Assembly (NCBI GenBank): GCA_947630205.1
Contig: CANRGW010000063.1
Span: 1 to 7,046 of the forward strand
DNA length: 7,046 bases
Reading direction: 5' to 3'
DNA from: an uncultured Bacilli bacterium
GTDB lineage: Bacteria > Bacillota_I > Bacilli_A > RF39 > UBA660
Translations under genes and position numbers: made by a program
Notes under the pieces: generated by a model
Told to the model about the DNA's origin: nothing
Databases searched by the model: none
What the model saw: the letters and a program-made list of their open reading frames with translations, nothing else
In this document: in pieces, positions 1 to 5,800 of the stretch
Numbering within the stretch: position 1 is the first letter of the stretch
Layout of the letters: each line of letters starts with the position of its first letter

Positions 1-862
1 TAATGTTTATGCTAGTGCTGTTGGTCAAGATAAAGTTTTCATGAAACAAATATTTAAAGAAAATTCGGTTAATGTTGTTAAGTATAAATGGTTTTTTGAT
101 ACGGATTATATGAATGATGCTTTAAAAGTTATTCATGATATTGAAAAGTTAGGATATCCAGTTGTTGTTAAACCGGCTATGCTTGGTTCTAGTGTTGGTA
201 TTAGTGTTTGTCATAATGAATTAGAATTAAGAGATGGTATTCTTGAAGCAATTAAATATGACTCAAAGATTTTAGTTGAAGAAGTAGTTAAGAATTTAAG
301 AGAAGTTAATATAAGTGTACTTGGAAATTATGAACATCAAGAATTAAGTTCTATTGAAGAAGTTAAAACAAGTCATGAAATTTTAACATATGAAGATAAA
401 TATATTGGAAATGCTAAGAGTGGTAAACTTAAAGGTGAGGGAATGCTTAAGGGAATGGCTAAAGGAGCAAGTAAAGGTATGGCTAGAGCAGGTCGTATTA
501 TTCCAGCCTCTTTAGATGATGATCTTGTTTCCGATATTAAAAGCCAAGCTATTAAAGCCTTTAGAGCCTTAAATTCCAATGGAGTTGTGAGAATTGACTT
601 TTTAATAGATGAAAAAGAAAGAAAAGTTTATGTAAATGAAATTAATAGTATACCTGGTTCTTTATCTTTCTATTTATGGGAACCTGCTGGTAAGAAATAT
701 TCGGAATTACTTGATGATATTTTAAATTTAGGAATTGTTGAATATAAAAATAAAAAGGCTAAAACTAGTACTTTTTCAACCAATATATTAGAGGGCTTTA
801 ATGGAGTAAAAGGTTTAAAAGGACTTAAAGGTATAAAGGGTGTTAAAGGAAATAAAAAATGA
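1..862 (+). CDS. ddl: D-alanine--D-alanine ligase family protein (ATP-grasp), 5' end missing
   Basis: The frame is open from base 2, so the gene starts before the window; the ATG at 41 is internal, because the codons before it read like the Ddl motif ahead of the ATP-grasp domain (ASAVGQDKVF). Ddl joins two D-alanines using ATP, in the cytoplasm, for peptidoglycan precursors. Visible signatures, counted from the ATG at 41: the ATP-grasp lysine and serine loop VVVKPAMLGSSVGIS (41-55), the adenine-binding region LVEEVV (78-83), the omega-loop pair Lys120-Tyr121, the RIDF arginine and aspartate (184-187), and metal-binding NEIN (199-202) followed by SIPGSLSFYLWEP. Tyr, not Phe, at the omega loop fits D-Ala rather than D-lactate as second substrate. 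The NEIN...FYLWEP ending resembles a clostridial Ddl-like subgroup I recall. Oddities: a Gly/Lys-rich insert at 127-151 and a Gly-X-Lys tail at 255-272. Its stop overlaps the gpmI start (ATGA). The exact substrate is inferred from the family. Confidence 0.85.
   Translation, partial: NVYASAVGQDKVFMKQIFKENSVNVVKYKWFFDTDYMNDALKVIHDIEKLGYPVVVKPAMLGSSVGISVCHNELELRDGILEAIKYDSKILVEEVVKNLREVNISVLGNYEHQELSSIEEVKTSHEILTYEDKYIGNAKSGKLKGEGMLKGMAKGASKGMARAGRIIPASLDDDLVSDIKSQAIKAFRALNSNGVVRIDFLIDEKERKVYVNEINSIPGSLSFYLWEPAGKKYSELLDDILNLGIVEYKNKKAKTSTFSTNILEGFNGVKGLKGLKGIKGVKGNKK
419..493 (+). other. Gly/Lys-rich insert in the ligase omega-loop region
   Basis: Between the omega-loop Lys-Tyr pair and the IIPA segment that resumes the Ddl fold, about 31 residues are present where I recall only about ten in classical Ddl enzymes. 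The insert has several Lys-Gly pairs (KG at 131-132, 137-138, 141-142 and 145-146 from the ATG at 41). Clostridial relatives, from memory, carry a shorter Gly/Ser/Lys stretch here, so this is probably an enlarged version of a family feature. Confidence 0.55.
803..856 (+). repeat. Degenerate 9-bp tandem repeat encoding Gly-X-Lys x6 at the ligase C terminus
   Basis: Six consecutive nine-base units of the form GGN-NNN-AAR encode Gly followed by Val, Leu, Leu, Ile, Val or Asn and then Lys. The third bases differ between units (gga/ggt, aaa/aag), so the repeat is better kept in protein than in DNA, suggesting age or selection rather than a fresh slippage product. It lies beyond the end of the catalytic ATP-grasp fold and gives a strongly basic, flexible tail. 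The last unit also supplies the gpmI ribosome binding site. Confidence 0.75.
845..850 (+). promoter_or_regulatory. Ribosome binding site of gpmI inside the ligase gene
   Basis: AAAGGA lies 8 bases before the ATG at 859 and within the last codons of the ligase. Together with the ATGA stop/start overlap it indicates translational coupling of the two genes. Confidence 0.6.
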
Positions 863-2370
863 AAAAAGTTATTTTAACAATATTAGATGGATATGGATTA
901 AGTGAGAAAAAAGAGGGTAATGCTGTTTATCTTGCTAATTCTAAAACGCTTGATAAAATATTTACAGATTATCCTGTTACGAAGATTAAAGCAAGTGGAA
1001 TTGATGTAGGTCTTCCCGAAGGACAAATGGGTAATAGTGAAGTAGGTCATACCAATATTGGAGCCGGACGGATTATAAAAGAAGATTTGACGAAAATAAA
1101 TGAAGATATTTTAAATGGAAATTTTGCTAAAAAAGAAAATTTAGTTAAAGCAATTACTTATGCTAAAGAAAATAATAAAAAATTACATTTATTAGGTTTA
1201 TTATCTGATGGTGGTGTTCATAGTCATATCAATCATCTTTTGGCTATTTTAGATTTGTGTTCAAAAATGAATTTTCATTCTGTTTATGTTCATGCTATTT
1301 TAGATGGAAGAGATACTAGTCCAACAAGTGGTCTTACGTTTTTAAAAACTTTAAGTGAAAAACTTCAAAGTTTATCTTTACCAAATATTGCAACCGTTAT
1401 TGGAAGATATTATGCAATGGATCGCGATAAAAGATATGAAAGAGTAGAAAAAGCCTATCGTTTAATTACTGAGGGAATTGGGGAAGAAACGACGGATTTA
1501 CTTGGAACAATTACTAAAAAATATCAAGATAATATAACTGATGAATTTATGGAACCACTTCTTTATAATAAGGATGGACTTATTCAAGAAGAAGATGCCA
1601 TTATTTTCTATAATTTTAGACCAGATAGAGCAAGAGAAATCACGAGAAGTTTTGTTGATAAAGAGTTTTCTTATTTTAAAAGAGATTATTTAAATATTTA
1701 TTATACTTGTATGACGGACTATGATGCTACTATTAAAAATGTTAGTATTATATATCCGGATGAAGAAATTAAAAATACTATTGGAGAAGTAGCTGCTAAT
1801 AATTCTTTAAAACAACTCCGGATTGCTGAAACCGAAAAATATGCTCATGTAACTTTCTTTTTAAATGGTGGAGTTGAAACAAAATTTATGGGTGAGGATA
1901 GAATTTTAATTCCATCTCCGAAAGACGTTCCAACTTATGATTTAAAACCCGAAATGTCTGCTTATTTAGTATGTGATAAAGTAATAGAAGCATTGGATAG
2001 AAATTACTATGATTTAATAGTTTTAAATTTTGCTAATCCCGATATGGTTGGGCATACTGGTAATTTAGAAGCATGTATTAAAGCAATTGAAGCCATTGAT
2101 AAATGTATGGAGAAAATTTTAGATAAAGTACTTGCAAAAGATTATGCAATGATTGTAACGGCTGATCATGGAAACTCTGAATGTATGATAAATGATGATG
2201 GAACCATTAATACGTCACATACAACTAATTTAGTTCCTTTATCTTTAATTAATTATCCATTAAAAAGTTTAAAAGAAGGAAGACTTGCTGATATAAGTCC
2301 TACTATATTAGAAATTTTAGATATTCCAAAACCTCAAGAAATGAGTGGAGAAAGTTTAATTATAAAATAG
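859..2370 (+). CDS. gpmI: 2,3-bisphosphoglycerate-independent phosphoglycerate mutase
   Basis: This cytoplasmic enzyme interconverts 3- and 2-phosphoglycerate in glycolysis and gluconeogenesis through a phosphoserine intermediate and two Mn ions. At 503 residues it has the usual family length (about 510) and looks intact. The alkaline-phosphatase-like metal site is complete: Asp10 (DGYG), catalytic Ser60 in MGNSEVGH, Asp395 and His399 (NPDMVGH), Asp436 and His437 (TADHGN) and His454 (TSHTTN). Substrate-domain residues are also present: His121 (HSH), Arg151-Asp152 (DGRDTSP), Arg183 and Arg189 (GRYYAMDRD), Arg254 and Arg257 (FRPDR) and Lys327 (AETEKYAH). The start is fixed by the conserved N terminus (VILTILDGYG) and an AAAGGA site 8 bases upstream. 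It overlaps the ligase by four bases and ends in a hairpin terminator. It sits apart from other glycolytic genes within this window. Confidence 0.97.
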   Translation: MKKVILTILDGYGLSEKKEGNAVYLANSKTLDKIFTDYPVTKIKASGIDVGLPEGQMGNSEVGHTNIGAGRIIKEDLTKINEDILNGNFAKKENLVKAITYAKENNKKLHLLGLLSDGGVHSHINHLLAILDLCSKMNFHSVYVHAILDGRDTSPTSGLTFLKTLSEKLQSLSLPNIATVIGRYYAMDRDKRYERVEKAYRLITEGIGEETTDLLGTITKKYQDNITDEFMEPLLYNKDGLIQEEDAIIFYNFRPDRAREITRSFVDKEFSYFKRDYLNIYYTCMTDYDATIKNVSIIYPDEEIKNTIGEVAANNSLKQLRIAETEKYAHVTFFLNGGVETKFMGEDRILIPSPKDVPTYDLKPEMSAYLVCDKVIEALDRNYYDLIVLNFANPDMVGHTGNLEACIKAIEAIDKCMEKILDKVLAKDYAMIVTADHGNSECMINDDGTINTSHTTNLVPLSLINYPLKSLKEGRLADISPTILEILDIPKPQEMSGESLIIK

Positions 2371-2393
2371 TTACAAGGTCTGTAACTTTTTTT
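2369..2393 (+). terminator. Intrinsic terminator after gpmI, overlapping its stop codon
   Basis: AGTTACA (2369-2375) pairs with TGTAACT (2381-2387) around the five-base loop AGGTC, giving a 7-bp stem followed directly by a T run (2387-2393), then C and five more T. The left arm uses the last two bases of the gpmI TAG stop. The stem is short and AT-rich, so termination may be partial. Confidence 0.65.
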
Positions 2394-2400
2394 CTTTTTC

Positions 2401-2429
2401 TTGCGAATTAATAGGATAGTTGATATAAT
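2401..2429 (+). promoter_or_regulatory. Vegetative (sigma-A type) promoter with extended -10
   Basis: A -35 box TTGCGA (2401-2406) lies 17 bases before TATAAT (2424-2429), which is preceded by TG one base upstream (2421-2422), forming an extended -10. It comes directly after the gpmI terminator and should drive the two membrane-protein genes. Transcription would start near 2436, leaving a leader of only about 15 bases. Confidence 0.7.
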
Positions 2430-2435
2430 TAATAT

Positions 2436-2443
2436 GGTGGAGG
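2436..2443 (+). promoter_or_regulatory. Ribosome binding site at the very 5' end of the predicted transcript
   Basis: GGTGGAGG ends 7 bases before the ATG at 2451 and supports that start. It coincides with the predicted transcription start, so the mRNA leader would be little more than the Shine-Dalgarno sequence. Confidence 0.6.
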
Positions 2444-2450
2444 CTATAAT

Positions 2451-3449
2451 ATGGATATATGTAGCAATATATTATTTTTAAGAATACTTTTTTATTTGCA
2501 AACGGCTTTAAAAATAATGCGTTTTGTTGTACCAATTATGCTTATTGTTCGAGTTGGCTTGGACTTTTATAAAGGTATGATTGCCAATGATGCTAATTTG
2601 CAAAAAGAAAATATTGAAAAAAGTAGTAAAAGAATATTAGCAGCCATTATTGTTTTTTTTATTCCAACAATTATTAATTGTTTAATGAGTTTAATTGAAT
2701 ATGCTGTTGGAGAAGAAGAAAACTATCAAAATTGTATTGTAAATCTTGATAGCATTGATTATTATGAAGAATTAAAATATTATGAAGACCAAATGAATGA
2801 ACAGTTAGAGAAAGAAAAGGCTTTAACTAATTATGAAAAAAATATGCAAGAATTAGCCAAATTATTAGAAACCAATAAAAAGAATATGGATAGTGAAACA
2901 AGTGATGGTAAATTTCTTGGTCAAAAGTATAAATTAAGTGAAAAAGAATTAAAAGATATTGCTAAAATTTGTCAAGCCGAACAAGGTACTCCGGGAGGGG
3001 CTGCTAAAGAGGCATCTTTAATGGCTAATAAGTATGAGTTGTTATCTAAAGATAGTAAATATAAGAATAAAGGTTTGCATTATTACGTTTTAAATTGTGA
3101 TTGGTGGGCTCCTGCTAAAAAGGGGACTTATAGTAGTGTTAAATTAAAACCTAATGTTTTAGAGGCGGTTAGAAAAGTTCTTGTTGATGGTCAAAGAGTT
3201 TTTCCTTTATATATTGATGACCATGATTGGCTTGGAGATATTAGTAGAATTACAGTAAATGGAAAATCTTATTCTGGACGGGATAATCTTCGTAATCGTA
3301 AATTATATGTTCAAGATAAAACGAGAATTTATAATATTTATGGTTCTGTTTATATATATTGGACACATGCTCATGGTGGAAAAGATGCTGACCCATTTGG
3401 TTATAAACCAGCAACTAAGAAGAAAGTTGAGGCAATGAATGCTAAGTAG
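2451..3449 (+). CDS. Membrane-anchored putative cell-wall hydrolase: TrbC/VirB2-like hairpin plus SleB-like domain
   Basis: I do not recognise a named gene. The 332 residues form three parts. Residues 1-88 contain a hydrophobic start and two membrane helices (about 24-45 and 62-86), separated by a charged loop with Lys52, Lys57, Lys60 and Arg61; the pattern VPIMLIVRVGLDFYKGMI ... RILAAIIVFFIPTIIN resembles TrbC/VirB2-like two-helix proteins of Bacillota. Residues about 104-145 are Glu/Lys/Gln-rich and probably helical or coiled. Residues about 160-310 resemble the SleB/hydrolase-2 fold, with LSEKELKDIAKICQAEQGT placing Glu177 where the catalytic Glu of that family lies, then EASLMANKYE and CDWWAP. 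By the positive-inside rule the loop is cytoplasmic and the C-terminal domain faces the wall. The role suggested is local peptidoglycan cutting by a membrane-bound enzyme. It overlaps the next gene by 11 bases. The hydrolase assignment is moderate; enzyme activity is unproven. Confidence 0.6.
   Translation: MDICSNILFLRILFYLQTALKIMRFVVPIMLIVRVGLDFYKGMIANDANLQKENIEKSSKRILAAIIVFFIPTIINCLMSLIEYAVGEEENYQNCIVNLDSIDYYEELKYYEDQMNEQLEKEKALTNYEKNMQELAKLLETNKKNMDSETSDGKFLGQKYKLSEKELKDIAKICQAEQGTPGGAAKEASLMANKYELLSKDSKYKNKGLHYYVLNCDWWAPAKKGTYSSVKLKPNVLEAVRKVLVDGQRVFPLYIDDHDWLGDISRITVNGKSYSGRDNLRNRKLYVQDKTRIYNIYGSVYIYWTHAHGGKDADPFGYKPATKKKVEAMNAK
3429..3432 (+). promoter_or_regulatory. Ribosome binding site of the second membrane gene
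   Basis: GAGG lies inside the end of the upstream gene, 6 bases before the ATG at 3439. It supports that start and an 11-base overlap, implying translational coupling. Confidence 0.5.
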
Positions 3450-4074
3450 TTTTATTGATAAAAAATATTTTAAATTTATAATAATTTTCCTTGTTATCTT
3501 AATTTTATTAGTTACTTTAAGGTTTATTTTAGGTAAAAAAACACCAGATAAAATTACAGATTATGTTATAAGTGTAGGATATCAAAAAGATGAAAATGGT
3601 TTATATGTTAAAGAAAATTCTAATATTACGAAAGCCGAATATGATTTGTTAGTTAATTTAAATAAAGATGCTAATTATTCGGTTAATACATTTGATTTAT
3701 ACAATTATGAGTTAACAAAAGATGAATATGAATATAAAAATAAAGTTTCAATGTCTTTAATTCAAACTTATAATTATAAAGATCGTTCTCTTATTTATAC
3801 TTATAGAATTAATGGAGAAGATATGAATGTTTTATATATGGGGGATTATTACTATGAAACGGATGAATTTACTTGTTCTAAAGAATTATCTTATGGCGTT
3901 ACTTTAAGTGATACGGAACAAGTTATTTGTAATCGTATAAAGTTAAGTGTCTTAAATTTTGCTTTAGAAGCTGGAACTTTCTTTAAAAATGCTGAATTTG
4001 ATAATTATATTCGTAATAATGCTGATAGTTATCAAGTTCAAACGGAAACAGAAGGAAAAATTGAAACGGAATAG
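3439..4074 (+). CDS. Single-pass membrane protein of unknown function
   Basis: Function not recognised. The 211-residue product has one strongly hydrophobic helix at about residues 11-31 preceded by Lys8, Lys9 and Lys12, so it should be a signal anchor with the remaining 180 residues outside the membrane. There is no lipobox cysteine. The outer part is rich in Tyr, Asn, Asp and Lys, alternates polar and hydrophobic residues as in beta-rich domains (for example SLIYTYRING, VLYMGDYYYE), and has only two cysteines, Cys146 and Cys164, which could pair. Residues 166-192 look helical, and the end (QTETEGKIETE) is charged and probably disordered. It overlaps the wall-hydrolase-like gene by 11 bases, shares its promoter and would share its compartment, so a partner or regulator of that protein is plausible but only inferred. 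Base usage matches its neighbours. Confidence 0.8.
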   Translation: MLSSFIDKKYFKFIIIFLVILILLVTLRFILGKKTPDKITDYVISVGYQKDENGLYVKENSNITKAEYDLLVNLNKDANYSVNTFDLYNYELTKDEYEYKNKVSMSLIQTYNYKDRSLIYTYRINGEDMNVLYMGDYYYETDEFTCSKELSYGVTLSDTEQVICNRIKLSVLNFALEAGTFFKNAEFDNYIRNNADSYQVQTETEGKIETE

Positions 4075-4096
4075 ACTTGTTATTAAGTTAAAAAAA

Positions 4097-4124
4097 TGTT
4101 AAAATTAAGTTTGCCGTTTATAAT
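4097..4124 (+). promoter_or_regulatory. Probable promoter of the RNase J-like gene
   Basis: A perfect -10 TATAAT occurs at 4119-4124, but the matching -35 position is poor (TGTTAA at 4097-4102, 16-base spacing). A start near 4131 gives a leader of about 23 bases. No terminator is visible between the preceding gene (stop 4072-4074) and this point, so read-through from upstream is also possible. Confidence 0.5.
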
Positions 4125-4140
4125 CGTTTAAAAATTATTC

Positions 4141-4149
4141 AAAGGAGGT
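4141..4149 (+). promoter_or_regulatory. Near-perfect Shine-Dalgarno of the RNase J-like gene
   Basis: AAAGGAGGT matches the anti-Shine-Dalgarno end of 16S rRNA along its length and lies 4 bases before the ATG at 4154. It is the strongest ribosome binding site in the window and fixes the start. Confidence 0.8.
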
Positions 4150-4153
4150 AAAA

Positions 4154-5800
4154 ATGAGTAAAATTAAAATATTTGCTTTAGGTGGTTTAAATGAAGATGG
4201 AAAAAACATGTATGTATGTGAAGTTGACAAAGATATTTTTGTTTTTGATGCCGGTCTTAAATATCCTAAAGATAGATTGTTGGGCATAGATTATATTATT
4301 CCAAGTTATGATTATTTAAAGGAGAACATTAAAAGAGTAAAAGGAATTTTCTTATCACATGGACATGAGTCTAATATAGGGGCTATTTCGGATATTGTTA
4401 TGGATTTACCAGATATTCCTATTTATGGTTTGAAGTATACAATGGAGATGTTAAAACTTCAGTTAGATCTTGATAAAGTTGCAGCCTCTAATTTACGAGA
4501 GATTAAAGTTCATTCTAAAATTGATTTTGGAACTTGTAGTATTTTTCCAATTGAAGTAACACATTCTATTCCAGATAGTACTTTATATGTTTTAAATACC
4601 GAAGATGGTAGTATTGTTTATTCAGGCGATTTTATCTTTGATCCTACAATGACTGGACATTTTGCATCTGATATTGGTCGTCTTGCTTATGTTGGTAAAC
4701 AAAATGTTTTATGTTTAATGACCGACTCTATGTATGCTGAAAAAGAGGGGTTCACAAGTCCTAAGCATCGCGTTGCTCCTTTTATTAGAAGAGTTTTACA
4801 TGAAAACGAGAATAGAATAATCATGAGTGTTTTACCAGCACATATTTATAGAATACAAGAAATATTTGATGAAGTTTCTAAAACTAATCGAAAAATAGTT
4901 ATCATGGGTAAACTTTTACAAGATATTATTTATAAATCTTTAGAACTTAAATATTTAAGTATTAATAAAACAAAAATAGGTGATTTAAACGATTTAAATG
5001 AAAAAGGCGTAATTGTTTTAATAAGTGATTTGAAAGAAAAACCTTATGCTAATTTAGAAAGAATTTTAAAAGATAATGATAAATTCATAAAACTTGGAAG
5101 TGATGATACTATTTTCATAACGGAACCTATGTATTTAGGAGTTGAAAAAAGAATGGTTATGATAATGGATGAATTTGCTAGAAAGAAAATTAATGTCATA
5201 GCCTTATCAAATAAAGAACATTTATTATTTCATCCTTCTCAAGAAGATTTAATGATGATGATTAATATGATGAAACCTAAATATTATTTTCCTATAAAAG
5301 GAAATTATAAAGACCAAGTTCAAAATGCTAATTTGGCTTTAAGAATAGGTTTAAAGAAAGAAAATATTTTATTAAAACAAAATGGTGATGTTGTAACTTT
5401 TATTAATGGTAAATTAGTTGAAAAACAAGAACATATTAAAGTTGATGAAACTTTAATTGATGGTAAAAGTCAAAATGATGTTGGAGAATTAGTTTTAAAA
5501 GATAGAGAAATGTTAGCAGAAGCTGGTATTGTTTTAGTAACAGCCACTCTTGATAAGAAAACGAAAGAAATATTAGCAGGTCCAGAGATATTAACTAGAG
5601 GATTTATTTATGTTAAAGATAATATGGATATTTTAAAAGAAAGTAGTATTATCTCTGAAAGAATAATTAAAAATAATACTACAAGTAATTATGTTGATTA
5701 TAATACTATAAAACAAGAAATTCGTAATACTTTAGGAAAATATTTCTATGAAGAAACAGAATGTCGTCCTATGATAATTACGGTGATTGGAGAAGTTTAA
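4154..5800 (+). CDS. rnj: RNase J family protein with degenerate metal-binding site (J2-like)
   Basis: RNase J enzymes are cytoplasmic metallo-beta-lactamase/beta-CASP nucleases that cut and trim RNA from the 5' end. The 548 residues match the family in length and order: a beta-lactamase core (LGGLNEDGKNMY at 9-20, DAGLKYP, THSIPDS at 136-142, GDFIFD at 158-163), a beta-CASP part, and the C-terminal domain (REMLAEAGIVLVTATLDKKT, LAGPEILTRGFIYV, ECRPMIITVIGEV). The active site is damaged. The usual HGHEDH reads HGHESN, so Ser73 and Asn74 replace metal ligands Asp and His, and the His of the usual PVHGEY is Lys382 (PIKGNY). His69, His71, His137 and Asp159 remain. The usual TGSQGEP loop reads SDLKEKP (291-297). 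Low or no nuclease activity is likely, as for RNase J2 paralogues that work in complex with J1. It is translated from a strong ribosome binding site and coupled to rmuC. Family membership is certain; loss of activity is inferred. Confidence 0.93.
   Translation: MSKIKIFALGGLNEDGKNMYVCEVDKDIFVFDAGLKYPKDRLLGIDYIIPSYDYLKENIKRVKGIFLSHGHESNIGAISDIVMDLPDIPIYGLKYTMEMLKLQLDLDKVAASNLREIKVHSKIDFGTCSIFPIEVTHSIPDSTLYVLNTEDGSIVYSGDFIFDPTMTGHFASDIGRLAYVGKQNVLCLMTDSMYAEKEGFTSPKHRVAPFIRRVLHENENRIIMSVLPAHIYRIQEIFDEVSKTNRKIVIMGKLLQDIIYKSLELKYLSINKTKIGDLNDLNEKGVIVLISDLKEKPYANLERILKDNDKFIKLGSDDTIFITEPMYLGVEKRMVMIMDEFARKKINVIALSNKEHLLFHPSQEDLMMMINMMKPKYYFPIKGNYKDQVQNANLALRIGLKKENILLKQNGDVVTFINGKLVEKQEHIKVDETLIDGKSQNDVGELVLKDREMLAEAGIVLVTATLDKKTKEILAGPEILTRGFIYVKDNMDILKESSIISERIIKNNTTSNYVDYNTIKQEIRNTLGKYFYEETECRPMIITVIGEV
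5789..5792 (+). promoter_or_regulatory. Ribosome binding site deciding the rmuC start
   Basis: GGAG in the context TTGGAGAAG lies 7 bases before the ATG at 5800, whereas the in-frame ATG at 5761 has no comparable site and would cause a 40-base overlap. This favours 5800. Confidence 0.6.

Noticed and set aside
41..43. ATG at 41 as the true start of the ligase
   Set aside because: The frame stays open to base 2, and the preceding codons encode recognisable Ddl sequence (ASAVGQDKVF); the substrate-binding N-terminal domain would be missing. The gene is cut by the window edge.
373..579. Minus-strand open frame of 68 residues inside the ligase
   Set aside because: It lies wholly inside the conserved ligase frame; its Pro/Leu/Ala-rich product is the antisense image of the Lys/Gly-rich insert.
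860..862. Mollicutes code 4 (TGA as Trp)
   Set aside because: All eight visible Trp codons are TGG, no frame contains an internal TGA, and TGA ends the ligase exactly at the gpmI start. Read-through would add only five residues, so this junction alone is not proof.
2445..2450. TATAAT directly before the ATG at 2451 as a promoter
   Set aside because: A start from it would fall inside the coding sequence, and the better -35/-10 pair lies at 2401-2429.
2451..2715. TrbC/VirB2-like segment as a sign of an integrated conjugative element
   Set aside because: No relaxase, VirB4/VirD4 ATPase, integrase or attachment site is visible, and the flanking genes are housekeeping with the same base composition.
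5761..5763. ATG at 5761 as the rmuC start
   Set aside because: It adds 13 polar residues before the membrane helix, overlaps the RNase J-like gene by 40 bases and has no good ribosome binding site; the ATG at 5800 has GGAG 7 bases upstream and a typical TAATG junction.
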